Source: Tenggerimyces flavus (GTDB taxonomy: Bacteria; Actinomycetota; Actinomycetes; Propionibacteriales; Actinopolymorphaceae). Taken from it: a stretch of DNA of 64,000 nt. A program made the position numbers and the translations under genes. Every line of letters begins with the position of its first letter. Position 1 is the stretch's first letter. This document shows, piece after piece, positions 1 through 10,079 of the stretch. The stretch covers positions 434,001-498,000 of the forward strand of contig NZ_JAFBCM010000001.1 of NCBI RefSeq assembly GCF_016907715.1, given 5' to 3'. Below the pieces are notes generated by a model. That model did not search any database. It had not been told where the DNA came from and saw only the letters and a list, made by a program, of their open reading frames with translations.

Positions 1-1293
1 CGTGATGTCTGCGTACCCATTGCCCTTGTGTTGTTGCTTTTCGCCGGCTATGTGAAAGGCACGTCCGCGCTCGCGTGGATGCCCATCGACCTCACGCTTG
101 CCGCCGGGGTGGTCACTACTCTCGGCATTGTCGCGGTCGCACTGCGGAAACCTGGTTGGATTCCGCGCGGAGCTTTGCTTGTCGTGACCACGTGGGTGAT
201 GTTCGCCCCCGCGACCATTTTCGTCGCCAGTAACGAATACGGCTCCGAAAAGGTCGCGAAGTTCTGGACCATCACCTTGCTCGCCGCGGTCGCTCCGTTG
301 TTCCTGCTGCAGACCAAGCTGCGCCGCCAGATCGCGGCTGGGGCCGTGGTCGGCATGGGTGCGGCGTCCGCGGCGTTGGCGTTCCTCGTACCGGACGAGT
401 CCCAGTACGGCAGGCTGTCCGCGCTAGGGTCGAACACGATCTCGATGGGCCGGATCGCCGGCGCTGCCGCGCTCGTGCTGGTGGCGTGGGGAATGTTCGC
501 GCACGGGCGACGGCGTTGGTTCGCGTTCGCCGGCGCCGCCTTGGCCGCGGCGGCGATGGTGCAGTCGGGCTCGCGCGGGCCGCTGGTCGCGGCGACCGCC
601 GCGGTGGGCGTCCTCGCGATCCTCGGTGCCGTCGACCGCCGGAGCAGGCTCCGCCGCATGCTCGTGATCGCCGTGGTCGGGGCGGCGGGCTGGTGGATGG
701 CGTCGACGTTCGCCGGCTTCGGCGCGGAACGGATCACGGCAACCCTGCAAGGCGGTCCGGACGCCTCGATCGGCGCGCGCCTCCGGCTCATCCTCGCGTC
801 GTTGCAGCTGATCAGTGAACACCCGTTGGGCATCGGCTTCGGCGCTTTGTACGACAACCTGCCGCTCGGCATCGCGCTCGACAGCAGCGGCTGGCGGCAG
901 TACCCGCACAACATCCTGATCGAGGCGCTGACCGACGCGGGCTGGCTCGCCGGTGTCGCGCTCGTCGTGCTCATCATCGCCGGGCTCGCGCAGATCCGCC
1001 GTACCGCGCACACCGCTGACGGCGCGGTCTGGTCCGGGCTCGCGATCTTCTTCGTCATCAACGCGATGGTGTCGGGCGACCTCAACGACAACCGGACGAT
1101 GTTCGCGGCGTTGTCCATGGTGTGGGTGATCGGCACCGGCCTCATTCGTACCGCCGAGGACGACGAGAAGGTCACTTCCATCACGTCGCGACTGAAGCGG
1201 CCGGCGCCGGAGCGGATCGGTACTCGAGTTGCCCGCAACGGAGTCGCCTCGCTGCACCGCAGTCGGACGTCTCGGCTTCCGCTCGCGCGTTGA
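1..1293 (+). CDS. O-antigen ligase / Wzy-type polymerase, 5' end outside window
   Basis: The frame is open from base 1 to the TGA at 1291-1293, so the gene starts upstream; a GTG at 28 is only an internal candidate. The protein is mostly hydrophobic, with repeated membrane segments and a large outer loop. It carries two hallmarks of the Wzy_C/RfaL family: SGSRGP (about residue 180 counted from the GTG) and YPHNILIEALTDAGW (about residue 290). Members polymerise or ligate polysaccharide repeat units on the outer face of the membrane. The soluble tail of about 45 residues is Arg-rich. With the sugar-phosphate transferase and nucleotide-sugar dehydrogenase at 52.8-57.5 kb it suggests exopolysaccharide synthesis, but those genes are far away. 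Family is confident; substrate is unknown. Confidence 0.8.
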   Translation, partial: RDVCVPIALVLLLFAGYVKGTSALAWMPIDLTLAAGVVTTLGIVAVALRKPGWIPRGALLVVTTWVMFAPATIFVASNEYGSEKVAKFWTITLLAAVAPLFLLQTKLRRQIAAGAVVGMGAASAALAFLVPDESQYGRLSALGSNTISMGRIAGAAALVLVAWGMFAHGRRRWFAFAGAALAAAAMVQSGSRGPLVAATAAVGVLAILGAVDRRSRLRRMLVIAVVGAAGWWMASTFAGFGAERITATLQGGPDASIGARLRLILASLQLISEHPLGIGFGALYDNLPLGIALDSSGWRQYPHNILIEALTDAGWLAGVALVVLIIAGLAQIRRTAHTADGAVWSGLAIFFVINAMVSGDLNDNRTMFAALSMVWVIGTGLIRTAEDDEKVTSITSRLKRPAPERIGTRVARNGVASLHRSRTSRLPLAR

Positions 1294-1366
1294 TGATTTC
1301 GCCTTGCCAGGTTGAACAAAGAGGTATGTGCGTCCAAATCGCTGACGGTTGGACTACTGTGCGGCC

Positions 1367-2983
1367 ATGGCATCGAGTGGAGGCTGGGCCGGGGCCGCGC
1401 TCGTCGCGACAGCGGTGCTGTTGTGCGCATGCTCGCCAGAAGCTCCAGAGCTGGAGCAATCGGGCGAAAACGAAGGCCCACAACCTTCATATCCGTTGAC
1501 GATTGCGACATCTGCGCCGCAACCGCTCGAGGCGGTCGTGGCGAACGACTCCACCGCGGTTTCGTTCACGCTGCCGGTCGGATTCTCGGTGTCGCGGACG
1601 AGTCCGGGTGAGGTGACGTACGCCGACGCGTCCGGCTCGCGGATCAGTGTGGCGGTGTCGCGCCTTCGTGGCACGCTGCGGCCCGAGTCGGCGACGCCGA
1701 TTCTCGGTGGGTCCGCGCGGTCGGGTTGCTACGTACCCGGCTCGGTGCCGGCGTTCGGGGCGTTCTCGTTGTCGCAGGCAGTCGAGTCGCCTTGTGTGAC
1801 GCCGGGGATGCGGCCCGTGGTCGCTGCTGCTTCCGCCCCTTCTGGGGTTGCTCCGGTGGCGAAGGCGGATCCCTCGTCGGTGTTGCGACATGAGGTGCTC
1901 GGCGGGGTGTCATCGTCGCGCGATCTGGTGTTGCTGGACTTCGCTTCGTTGAAGTCGTCGTACCCGTCTGCCGCGTCGTCGTCGTTCCTGTCGTCGGTGC
2001 GGGTCGTGCCGTTGAAGGCGTTCCCTCAGGTGGGGGTGCCAGCTGCGGAGCTGCCGGAGGCGATGAAGGACCGCGGGATGGTGCCGCGCGACGCGTGCCA
2101 GGTGGTCTCGGCTTCGGACTTCACGTCGCCGTTCGGTGTGCCGGTGGCTTCGAGCCATTCGTCGTCGATGTTCGGCGCGGACTCGGTGTGCGAGGTGTGG
2201 TTGGGCACGCCTTCTGCCGCGTCGTCCGGGGTTTGGTACCCGAACCTGATGCGGGTCGTGGTGTCGAGCTTCCCGTTCGGCGTGCGGGAGACTGCGCGGC
2301 GGTTGTCGCGGGGGTTGGAGCAGCCTTTGTACGGTCGGGTGGACGAGGTGCACGGGATGCCTCGGCTGGTGGGAACGGTGGTGCGGCCCGCGAGCCAGCC
2401 TGGTGCTGAGGCTTTGGTGAGCGTGGGGCCGCAGCGGACCGTACGCGTGGCCGTGGTGGGGTATCGCGGGTCGTTGACGTCCTACTCCGAGCAGCTGGCG
2501 TTGTCCTTGAGCGGAGCGGTGGCGGGCCGGGTCGCGTCGGGCACTTTGGTGCGCCCGTTCGCGCCTGCTTCGTCCGGGCGGTCGCTGCTCGGCGTGAGCT
2601 GGCGAGGCGACGTACGGGTGACGTCGTCAACCCCGCCTTGCGCCCTGGTCTCCGGCGGCATGCCCGCGGGCGAGGCGTGCCGATTCACCGGTCCCTTGGG
2701 CACCCTGGTCGAGGTCCGCCCGCACGTGGGCCGCAGCCTCATCTCCGCGGCCTTGACCAACCCGCTTGGGCCAGGCTCGGCCAACCCCGCCGCGGTGCGG
2801 ACGAGCGCGGTGGAGGGCAACACGTTCTTGACAGCGACGACAGAAGACGCCGCCCACGGCTGCCTGGTGCTCGACGAGACCACCTGGGCCGAGATCCAAG
2901 TCACCGGCGCCACCCGCTCCACCCGCGCCGAAGCCCTCAACCAAGTAGCCGCCGGCCTCCTCCAAAAGGCCCGCGCCCTCTAG
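1367..2983 (+). CDS. Secreted lipoprotein of unknown function
   Basis: A 538-aa protein. The chosen ATG gives a short hydrophobic N-terminus ending in the lipobox-like LLCAC at about residue 20, followed by a Ser/Pro/Glu-rich spacer. A TTG 18 bases upstream (1349) is in frame but has no better ribosome site. The body is rich in Val, Ser and Ala. Cys pairs in RDACQVV...SVCEVW and PPCALV...EACRF loosely recall the CxxL...CxW pattern of DUF3558-type actinobacterial lipoproteins; that resemblance is only an impression. The signal lacks the usual N-terminal positive charges. Its stop shares a CTAG with the convergent gene that follows. Confidence 0.65.
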   Translation: MASSGGWAGAALVATAVLLCACSPEAPELEQSGENEGPQPSYPLTIATSAPQPLEAVVANDSTAVSFTLPVGFSVSRTSPGEVTYADASGSRISVAVSRLRGTLRPESATPILGGSARSGCYVPGSVPAFGAFSLSQAVESPCVTPGMRPVVAAASAPSGVAPVAKADPSSVLRHEVLGGVSSSRDLVLLDFASLKSSYPSAASSSFLSSVRVVPLKAFPQVGVPAAELPEAMKDRGMVPRDACQVVSASDFTSPFGVPVASSHSSSMFGADSVCEVWLGTPSAASSGVWYPNLMRVVVSSFPFGVRETARRLSRGLEQPLYGRVDEVHGMPRLVGTVVRPASQPGAEALVSVGPQRTVRVAVVGYRGSLTSYSEQLALSLSGAVAGRVASGTLVRPFAPASSGRSLLGVSWRGDVRVTSSTPPCALVSGGMPAGEACRFTGPLGTLVEVRPHVGRSLISAALTNPLGPGSANPAAVRTSAVEGNTFLTATTEDAAHGCLVLDETTWAEIQVTGATRSTRAEALNQVAAGLLQKARAL

Positions 2984-4083
2984 GTGAACAGCTGCGGAAA
3001 CGTCCGTCGAAGGTCGGCGAGCAACTCCGGATAGTCGATGCCGTAGCCGGCGCAGGCGTCGAGAGTCGCAGTCAGGGCTGCTCGTAGTGGGTCCGAGTCC
3101 GCGGCATGTCTCAATGATGGAAGGGCAAACGCCTGCTGGTGGCAGGGTCCTGAGCGGCCGTCCATCCCGAGCATGGTCGTGTCAGGCGCGTCGGGGTCCG
3201 CGATGAGTCGCTCCCAGGCCTTGTCGGGTTGGTCGAACGGCGGCGGAAGCGGTTCCCCTCGCTCCAGCGCGGCGAGCGCGGGCGCGATCCACTCGACCTC
3301 GGCCAGCCCTGCCCGGTCGTAGACCCGGCGCGCCGCCCACCGCGCGACCGTCCGCTGGAGTGCGGGGCCGGCGGCGTCCAGAGCATGAACGACTTCGGCG
3401 TCGGTGTGCACCAACCCCCGCGCGACGTCGCCGACCGCGAGCAGCCGATCGCTCGGCAGCCGTCCGCCCCACTCCCTCATGAGATAGCGGCGGTGCTGTT
3501 CGGCTTCCTCCAGCTCCTTCTGGCGTCGGCGCTCCGCGAGCTCCTCCGGGGTCGGAGGCGGTGGCGGAGGCGGGATCGCCCGGGCGCGCTCGTGGTTCCT
3601 GACGGCGACCACCGAGGTCGCCTTGACTACGACGTCAGGGCCCAGCGGTGCCGGCCAGAACTGGAGCAGGCATCGCTCGACGGCTCGATCCGGATCGAAG
3701 TCCGCGGAGGCAGCCTCGCCCATCCCGCTGATGGCGACCCGCAGGCGGTAGTCGGTCAGCTCGAGTCGAAACGGAGGAAACGACGACCCGTACATCTGAG
3801 AGCAGACTCGGACGTCGACGGTCGCGGGGGCGAACGCGACCTCGACGATTTCCTCCCAGGAGTCGTCGATCTCCGGTCGGCCCTCGTGAACTTCGACTGT
3901 CACCCCGATCGGTCCATAGTGCGTGCCCATCGAGAAGTACAGATAGCCGGGAACAACGGCGGCGCAGATGCCGTTGGACTGTCCGGCAAACATGGCATCG
4001 AGGTCCGAGCCAAAGACGTCGGGATCGCTCTGGACGGTGAACGAGTTGTACTCGGCGAAGATCTGACCAGTGACGGTGGTCAT
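2980..4083 (-). CDS. Hypothetical protein, 367 aa
   Basis: I do not recognise a family. The first 180 residues look beta-rich and cytoplasmic (for example GYLYFSMGTHYGPIGVTVEVHEG). A Pro-rich hinge (IPPPPPPPTPEEL) and an Arg/Glu-rich helix follow, then a helical C-terminal half. The ATG overlaps the rlmB stop as ATGA at 4080-4083, so it is probably co-translated with rlmB. The overlap with the convergent lipoprotein gene is the 4 bases CTAG at 2980-2983. No signal peptide or membrane segment is evident. Confidence 0.6.
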   Translation of the reverse strand: MTTVTGQIFAEYNSFTVQSDPDVFGSDLDAMFAGQSNGICAAVVPGYLYFSMGTHYGPIGVTVEVHEGRPEIDDSWEEIVEVAFAPATVDVRVCSQMYGSSFPPFRLELTDYRLRVAISGMGEAASADFDPDRAVERCLLQFWPAPLGPDVVVKATSVVAVRNHERARAIPPPPPPPTPEELAERRRQKELEEAEQHRRYLMREWGGRLPSDRLLAVGDVARGLVHTDAEVVHALDAAGPALQRTVARWAARRVYDRAGLAEVEWIAPALAALERGEPLPPPFDQPDKAWERLIADPDAPDTTMLGMDGRSGPCHQQAFALPSLRHAADSDPLRAALTATLDACAGYGIDYPELLADLRRTFPQLFT

Positions 4084-5042
4084 GCGCGGTGGCGGGCGAC
4101 CTCGTACAGGGCGATGCCGGCGGCGACGCCGGCGTTCAGCGACTCCGTGCCTGATCTCATCGGGATCGACACGAGGTGGTCGCAGGTCTCCTTGACCAGC
4201 CGGGACAGGCCTTTGCCCTCGGAGCCGATGACCAGCACCACGGGTTCGGCGAAGCTGTCCAGCTTGGCGGCCTCGGCGGACGCGTCCGCGGCCAGGCCGA
4301 CGACCAGGAGGCCCTCGGCCTGGTATGACTTCAGCGTTCGGGTCAGGTTCGTCACGCGCGCCACCGGCACCCGCAACGCCGCCCCAGCCGACGCCTTCCA
4401 GGCCGAGGCGGTCATCGAGGCCGAGCGTCGCTCGGGCACCACCACGCCGTGCGCGCCGAATGCCGCCGCCGAACGGACGACCGCCCCGAGGTTGCGTGGG
4501 TCGGTCACCCCGTCCAGCACCACCAGCAACGGCGGCTCGCCCAGCTCCGCAGCGCGCGCGACCAGGTCGTCAGCCTCGGCGTACTCATAAGCAGGGATCT
4601 GGATCGCCAACCCCTGATGCACCGCACCCGACGTGACCCGGTCCAGCTCGTTCCGCGTCACCTCCATCAACGGCACGCCCAGCTCCGCCGCCAGCCGGAA
4701 CGCCTCCCGCACCCGGTCGTCGCGCTCCAGCCGGTCCGCCACATGCAGGGCCGACGCGGGTACGCCAGCACGCAGTGCCTCGACGACCGGGTTGCGCCCG
4801 ACGATCCACTCCGGCCGGTCCGGTGCCCCACGCCCGCGCGACGGCGCGCGCGAAGGAGCGCGCTCGACGGCGCGCTTCTCCGCTTGCGCCCGCTTGTACG
4901 CCTTGTGGTTCGGCCGCTCCACCGCCGGCGGCTTAGGCCCCTTGCCGGCGAGCCCGCGACGGACCCGCCCGCCCGAGCCCGCGGTCGGGTTGCCGGACGT
5001 CCGGCGCCGGACCGCGCCCTTGCGGTTGCTGTTACCTGCCAT
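4080..5042 (-). CDS. rlmB: TrmH-family 23S rRNA 2'-O-ribose methyltransferase (RlmB-like)
   Basis: SPOUT-class methyltransferase, 320 aa, expected to methylate the ribose of a guanosine in 23S rRNA using SAM. It has a basic N-terminal extension of about 75 residues ([18 protein letters not shown], then Lys/Arg/Ala-rich). An L30e-like substrate domain follows, then the three knot motifs: [32 protein letters not shown] and [21 protein letters not shown]. The ATG at 5042 was chosen because it overlaps the end of cysS by 11 bases and gives the usual basic start MAGNSNRKG. The cysS-rlmB pair is conserved in actinobacteria (Rv3580c-Rv3579c in Mycobacterium tuberculosis). Confidence 0.9.
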   Translation of the reverse strand: MAGNSNRKGAVRRRTSGNPTAGSGGRVRRGLAGKGPKPPAVERPNHKAYKRAQAEKRAVERAPSRAPSRGRGAPDRPEWIVGRNPVVEALRAGVPASALHVADRLERDDRVREAFRLAAELGVPLMEVTRNELDRVTSGAVHQGLAIQIPAYEYAEADDLVARAAELGEPPLLVVLDGVTDPRNLGAVVRSAAAFGAHGVVVPERRSASMTASAWKASAGAALRVPVARVTNLTRTLKSYQAEGLLVVGLAADASAEAAKLDSFAEPVVLVIGSEGKGLSRLVKETCDHLVSIPMRSGTESLNAGVAAGIALYEVARHRA

Positions 5043-6435
5043 TGGCCAAACCCCACTTGGCGCCGTGCGCCGTATCGGTGATCTCGATCCCCGCCTCATG
5101 CAGCTGGTCGCGGATCGCGTCCGCCGCTGCCCAGTCCTTCGCCTCCCGCGCCGCCGCCCGCTGCCGTAGCAACGTCTGCACCAGTACGTCCACCGCCGAG
5201 TGCAGCGCCGCCGACGACCCGTCGGACGAATGCCAGCGCGCGTCGTGCGGGTCGAGCCCCAGGACCGCCAGCATCGAACGTACCTCGCCCAACCGTGCGC
5301 GCACAGTCTCCTTGTCGTCCGAGGCCAGCGCGGTGTTGCCCTCGCGTACGGCCGCGTGCACGACCGCCAGCGCCTGTGGCACGCCCAGGTCGTCGTTCAT
5401 CGCCGCCGCGAACGCCGACGGCACCGCGGGCAGTTCGTCCACAGCCCCGACGAACTCCGAAGCCCGGTCCACGAAGCCTTCCAGCCGCCCGTAGGCGGTC
5501 GCAGCGTCGGCCAACGCCTCGGCCGAGTACTCCACCGTCGACCGGTAGTGCGGCGCCGCGAGGAAGTAGCGCAGCTCCACCGGTCGAACGTGTTTCACCA
5601 CCTCGGAGACCAGCAGGTCGTTCCCCAGCGACTTGCTCATCTTCTCGCCCGCCATCGTCACCCACGCGTTGTGCAGCCAGTAGCGAGCGAACCCGTCACC
5701 GGCGGCGCGCGACTGCGCGAGCTCGTTCTCGTGGTGCGGGAACACCAGGTCGATGCCGCCGCCGTGGATGTCGAACGTCGAGCCGAGGTACTTCGTCGCC
5801 ATCGCCGAGCACTCCACGTGCCACCCTGGCCGCCCGGGACCCCAGGGCGTGGACCAGGACGGCTCCCCCGGCTTCGCGCCCTTCCACAGCGCGAAGTCAC
5901 GCTGGTCGCGCTTGGCGGAGGCGTTCTCGGTGTCGCCGGCGGTCACGAGGTCGTCGACCTTCTGCCCCGACAGCTCGCCGTACGTCGGGTGCGACCTGAC
6001 GTCGAACAGCACGTCGCCACCGCTCGCGTAGGCGTGCCCGGCAGCGATCAGCCGCTCGATCAGCGCGATCATCTCCGGCACGTGCCCGGTCGCGCGCGGC
6101 TCGACAGTCGGCGGGAGGCAGCCCAGAACGTCGTACGCCGCGGAGAACGCCAGCTCGTTCCGGTACGCCAGCTGCCACCACGGCTCGCCCGCGGCGGCAG
6201 CCTTCACCAGGATCTTGTCGTCGATGTCGGTGACGTTCCGGGCCAGCGTCACCTCGTTGCCGAGGTGCTCGAACCAGCGCCAGAGCAGGTCGAAGTTGAC
6301 CGCGAACCGGACGTGCCCGACGTGCGGCGGCCCCTGCACGGTGGCACCACACACGTACATCGTGACCTTGCCGGGTACCAACGGCTCGAATTCACGAAGA
6401 GCACGCGCGTGCGTGTCGTACAGGCGCAGATTCAC
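5032..6435 (-). CDS. cysS: Cysteinyl-tRNA synthetase
   Basis: Class I aminoacyl-tRNA synthetase, 467 aa, normal length. It charges tRNA-Cys in the cytoplasm. The HIGH-type signature is PPHVGHVR (about residue 36) after the zinc-ligand cysteine of YVCGATVQ. The KMSKS loop is EKMSKSLGN (about residue 265). The [14 protein letters not shown] zinc and substrate segment is intact, and the C-terminal DALR-type helical domain is present. MshC, the related mycothiol ligase, is shorter and lacks this C-terminal domain. The neighbourhood (rlmB downstream; ispF, ispD and carD upstream) is the standard actinobacterial cysS position, although two extra genes separate it from ispF here. Confidence 0.95.
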   Translation of the reverse strand: MNLRLYDTHARALREFEPLVPGKVTMYVCGATVQGPPHVGHVRFAVNFDLLWRWFEHLGNEVTLARNVTDIDDKILVKAAAAGEPWWQLAYRNELAFSAAYDVLGCLPPTVEPRATGHVPEMIALIERLIAAGHAYASGGDVLFDVRSHPTYGELSGQKVDDLVTAGDTENASAKRDQRDFALWKGAKPGEPSWSTPWGPGRPGWHVECSAMATKYLGSTFDIHGGGIDLVFPHHENELAQSRAAGDGFARYWLHNAWVTMAGEKMSKSLGNDLLVSEVVKHVRPVELRYFLAAPHYRSTVEYSAEALADAATAYGRLEGFVDRASEFVGAVDELPAVPSAFAAAMNDDLGVPQALAVVHAAVREGNTALASDDKETVRARLGEVRSMLAVLGLDPHDARWHSSDGSSAALHSAVDVLVQTLLRQRAAAREAKDWAAADAIRDQLHEAGIEITDTAHGAKWGLANGR

Positions 6436-6476
6436 CCACCCAGGGTACCGACCCGGCTACCGGCCACGCGCCACGC

Positions 6477-8324
6477 TCAGGTGGTGGGGACAGCGACCCC
6501 GCGCTGGACGAGCTCGCCCATCACGCCGACGAACGTCTCCTGCGAGTTCCCGAGCGCGTCGCCAGTCAGGACCTGCCGCAGCTCCACCGGGTCCTTGCCG
6601 TGCCGGTCGAGCCGGACCTTCATCGGCAGCTTGCGCAGGACCTCGCCCCCGCGGACCTCCTCGTACGGGATCCACAGGCTGTTCGACCGGGCGGCGATCT
6701 CCGCGACCGGCGCACTGTCCAGCAGCTTCTGCAACCGTACGTCGCCGTTGTCCGTCGAGCGCGGCGCGGGAACGAACACCAGCCCCTCGTCGGTGACGAG
6801 CAGGTCCATGTTCTTCCTGTCGACCTTGAAGTTCGCCAACGCAGCAAGGACATTCGCCGTCTGCGCGTCCGCGCTCGCCTTGACGACAGCGCCGGCATCC
6901 AGCTCGATCCCGCGCTCGGCAAGGCGACGTACGAACGTGTCAACTCCGGCTTGACAGTCCTCCAGCAGTTCCTCGAACTCGTCCGCCGAGTACGCCGAGC
7001 CATCGCTCACGTACACGAGCTCCAGGCTCTGATCCCAACGCTGCTTAGCGGTCACGACCCCTCCCCGCAGCGCGGCGGCGGTCACGACAGCGCCGAAGTC
7101 ATGCGGCGCGTTCACCGAAGCCAGCTGCTCACGCAGCTCGGGCAGCCGCCCCTCGGCCGCGTAGGACAGAACGGTGTCGAACGAGGCCTCCCCGCCCAAC
7201 CGAGTCAGCCCCCGGTAGAGGGCGTCGGCGAACGTCTGCGCGCTGGCCAGCGCGCCGCGGGTGACGTAGCCGTCCCAGTCCAGCCGCTCCCGGGAGCCGA
7301 AGTCGAACGCGACCTGCTCCACCCGGTCGAACAGCTCGTCCGGAGCGCCCAGGACCGCCGTCGCCGGGCGGGAGTCGGACGCGCCTCCGAGCTCGGGAGC
7401 GTCCGCCAGGGCGGCGATCCGTACGGCGTGAGACGGGTGGCTGTCCCAGCGCGAGGCCTGGTCCTCGACCTCCTTGGACCGGAGCTCGGAGAGCTGGTCG
7501 GCCCGCCCCTGCAGGAACGGCACGAAGCCGCGCACGACCCCGCGCGGGGCAACGCCGTAGTCGAGGGCCCATCCCACGTAGTTCTCGAGGTAGAAGTTCC
7601 AAGCGGCGTTGATGACCGACACCTCGCGCAGCGCCGTCTGGGCCGCCGTACGCCCGGCGATCCGGGCCGAGGCCTGGTCGGCCTCCAGCTCCTGCTGCCG
7701 GCTGACGGCGCTCTCGACGAGGAAGTAGAGCTTCGCGTACTGGACCAGGAGCCAGCGCACGATGTTGCCGCTCCGCAGCTGGCCGATGGTCCTGATCACC
7801 GTGCTGCGGCCGCGGTAGCTGAGCGCGAGGAGCTTGGTGTGCGACTCGGAGTAGTGCCCGAGCTCGTGCGCCAGAACGGCGCGCAGCTGGTCGACGGTGA
7901 GCGCTGTCAGCAGCGGCGTACCGATCGTCAGGTAGCGCCGGCCGCCGATCAGCCCGAGCAACCGGGTCTGCTCGGTCACGCCCGCGTTGACGTCACTGTC
8001 CAGCCAGATCTCGTCCGGCGCCTTGGTCTGCACCTGCGCGGCGAGCTCGCGGACCAACGCCCACAGTTCCGGCTGCTCCTCCGGCGTGACCCGCACGCCG
8101 AACGGCTCGAACGGCGGCAGCCGCAGCGACTTGACCAGCCCCCACAGCACCAGCACGCCGGCGCCGCCGATCACCCAGATGAGCTTGCCCACAAGGAGGT
8201 TGCTGGGCAGCTTCAGGAAGATCAGCCAGCACAGGCCCACCAGCCCGGCGACCACCGCCAGCGCGAACACGTAGAAGCCGACCAACATCGCGATCGCGGT
8301 CGACGCGCGCAAACCAGTCTTCAT
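6477..8324 (-). CDS. Membrane-bound M48-family zinc metalloprotease
   Basis: A 615-aa protein with two N-terminal membrane segments (about residues 10-36 and 45-65). The peptidase core has HELGH at about residue 153 and the third zinc ligand in QELEAD about 65 residues later, the arrangement of HtpX/Ste24 (M48) enzymes. The long C-terminal half (about 350 residues) is soluble and not recognised. It sits between cysS and the flavin oxidase, on the same strand, where the conserved cysS-ispF junction would be, so it looks like a later insertion into a housekeeping operon. Targets are unknown; membrane-protein quality control is the usual family role. Confidence 0.85.
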   Translation of the reverse strand: MKTGLRASTAIAMLVGFYVFALAVVAGLVGLCWLIFLKLPSNLLVGKLIWVIGGAGVLVLWGLVKSLRLPPFEPFGVRVTPEEQPELWALVRELAAQVQTKAPDEIWLDSDVNAGVTEQTRLLGLIGGRRYLTIGTPLLTALTVDQLRAVLAHELGHYSESHTKLLALSYRGRSTVIRTIGQLRSGNIVRWLLVQYAKLYFLVESAVSRQQELEADQASARIAGRTAAQTALREVSVINAAWNFYLENYVGWALDYGVAPRGVVRGFVPFLQGRADQLSELRSKEVEDQASRWDSHPSHAVRIAALADAPELGGASDSRPATAVLGAPDELFDRVEQVAFDFGSRERLDWDGYVTRGALASAQTFADALYRGLTRLGGEASFDTVLSYAAEGRLPELREQLASVNAPHDFGAVVTAAALRGGVVTAKQRWDQSLELVYVSDGSAYSADEFEELLEDCQAGVDTFVRRLAERGIELDAGAVVKASADAQTANVLAALANFKVDRKNMDLLVTDEGLVFVPAPRSTDNGDVRLQKLLDSAPVAEIAARSNSLWIPYEEVRGGEVLRKLPMKVRLDRHGKDPVELRQVLTGDALGNSQETFVGVMGELVQRGVAVPTT

Positions 8325-8390
8325 ATCCCCTCCCAGGTCCGGGATCGTAATGGTTCGGGCCCGGCCCGGAAGGGTAATACGACAAATCCG

Positions 8391-9986
8391 TTATGGAAGC
8401 TCAATCGACATCGCGTGGTGGAACGTGTCGCGCGGGTCCCACTTCGCCTTGAGCTGCCGCAGTCGCCTGTAGTTCTGCTTGTAGTACAGCGTGGTCCAGG
8501 GAACGCCCGACGTGTTGAGCTTCGGGTCCATCAGGTCGACGTCGCAGTAGTTGATGTACGAACCGTCGTTGAACTCGTTCGACACCGGCACGCCGCCCGT
8601 GTCGCGGTAGAGCTCCTGGTAGACGTCGCGGGACCAGGTGAGGTGCTTCTCGTCCTCCGCGGCGTCCGTCCAGCTCGTGCCGAGCGCGAGCTTCATGATC
8701 GAGTCGCGCTGAGCGGTCGCGGTCGCCGTCGGGGCGATCGCGTTGATCTGGCCGCCGTACGGGACGAGCAGCGCGACGGTGTTCGCGTTGGCCTCCGGCT
8801 TCTGCAGAGCGTCGAACAGCACGCCGATCTGCCGGGCGTTCCAGCCCTTGCGGAAGTACGCGGCCTTCAGCTTGCCGCGCGTACCGCCGGACATGTCCTC
8901 GGCGATCGAGCGCTGCCGCGTCGTCGCGAGGAACGGGCCGGGGTGCGGGTCCTCGACATACGGCTTGGGCTCCACGCCCTCGAGCACCGCGGCGTGGAAG
9001 TCGCGCAGCATCTTCTCCGCGTTCGGCAGCGTCCCGTCGAGCTGACTGGACAGCAGCAGGCCGCCGGTCGCCTTGGCACCAAGGAGGAACGGGCTGTAGA
9101 GCGAGGCGTACGGGTTGCCCGGCGCGCTGTACTTCTCGTACCAGGCGAAGAAGTTCGACACCGTTCTGGTGAAGGACTCCTTCGTCAGCGCGTTCCAGTC
9201 GAACGCGACGACCGCCGACATCAGCGTCTCGGGCGGGCGGGGAAGCGCGCGGGTCGGGTCGGCGCCGGAGACGCCGTGGCTGCGGAGCAGGTAGCGCGTG
9301 ACCACGCCGAAGTTGCCGCCACCGCCGCCGGTGTGCGCCCACCACAGGTCGCGGTGTTGGTTCTCCCTGGTGGCGAGGACCGCGCGGGCGCGACCACGCT
9401 TGTCGACCACGACGACCTCGACGCCGTACAGGTGGTCGACGACCGAGCCGAACAGCCGCGACAGCGGACCGTACCCGCCGCCGGCGAAGTGCCCGCCGAC
9501 GCCGACCGTCAGGCAGCCGCCGCCGGGGATCGTGACGCCCCAGCCGTAGTAGAGATCCTTGAAGACTTTGTCCAGCGTGGCGCCCGCGCCGATGCTGAAC
9601 GCCCGCAGCCGCGGATCGTACTCGACGTCGGTGAGGTGGGACATGTCGATGAGGACGCGGACGTCGTCGCTCGCGACGAAGTCCTCGTAGCAGTGCCCGC
9701 CACCGCGCACGGCGAGCTGCTTCTTCTGGTCGACGGCGTCCTGGACCGCGTCGACGACCTGCTCGGTGGTGAACGGGACGCGGATGTAGTCGGGGCTGCC
9801 GTGGAAGCGCCGCTCGAGTCCGCGCAGGAGCAGGTCCTCGTAGCGCCCGGTTCCCGGCAGGACCTTCTCCGCCTCGGGGCGGTAGGAGGCAGGGCTGGCG
9901 GCGGCTGGGGTGGCACTGCCCGCGACGGCCGCGCTACCTACCGCTGCCGCACCGACGAGCAGGCCGCGACGAGACACCTCAGTCAT
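8391..9986 (-). CDS. Tat-exported FAD-linked oxidase (berberine-bridge-enzyme type)
   Basis: A 531-aa FAD_binding_4 plus BBE-domain oxidase. The N-terminus SRRGLLVGAAAVGSAAVAG is a twin-arginine signal with an Ala-rich cleavage region, so the folded enzyme is probably exported. The flavin site shows both attachment residues of bicovalent members: His in RGGGHCYEDF (about residue 111) and Cys in GGGCLTVGVGGH (about residue 170). The C-terminal NYCDVDLMDPKLN...YYKQNYRRLRQLKAKWDP is the BBE tail. These enzymes oxidise sugars, alkaloids or other alcohols with O2. The substrate cannot be told. It is inserted between ispF and the M48 gene. Confidence 0.88.
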   Translation of the reverse strand: MTEVSRRGLLVGAAAVGSAAVAGSATPAAASPASYRPEAEKVLPGTGRYEDLLLRGLERRFHGSPDYIRVPFTTEQVVDAVQDAVDQKKQLAVRGGGHCYEDFVASDDVRVLIDMSHLTDVEYDPRLRAFSIGAGATLDKVFKDLYYGWGVTIPGGGCLTVGVGGHFAGGGYGPLSRLFGSVVDHLYGVEVVVVDKRGRARAVLATRENQHRDLWWAHTGGGGGNFGVVTRYLLRSHGVSGADPTRALPRPPETLMSAVVAFDWNALTKESFTRTVSNFFAWYEKYSAPGNPYASLYSPFLLGAKATGGLLLSSQLDGTLPNAEKMLRDFHAAVLEGVEPKPYVEDPHPGPFLATTRQRSIAEDMSGGTRGKLKAAYFRKGWNARQIGVLFDALQKPEANANTVALLVPYGGQINAIAPTATATAQRDSIMKLALGTSWTDAAEDEKHLTWSRDVYQELYRDTGGVPVSNEFNDGSYINYCDVDLMDPKLNTSGVPWTTLYYKQNYRRLRQLKAKWDPRDTFHHAMSIELP

Positions 9987-10079
9987 GTGATTTCCCTTGC
10001 TGGAAAGGACGTTTGCTCATCACGCTAGGTGGTCGATCTTGGCGTGGCATCAACCGATCGGATGATCGGCGATCCTCCT

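Noticed and set aside
5032-6435. mshC (mycothiol cysteine ligase) instead of cysS
   Set aside because: The protein is full-length with the C-terminal CysRS domain and sits in the conserved cysS-rlmB pair.
6600-10028. Very long open frame (1142 codons) on the + strand
   Set aside because: It is the GC-rich mirror of the M48 and flavin-oxidase genes on the minus strand, which have clear domains. Its translation is Arg/Val/Gln-rich and has no motif.
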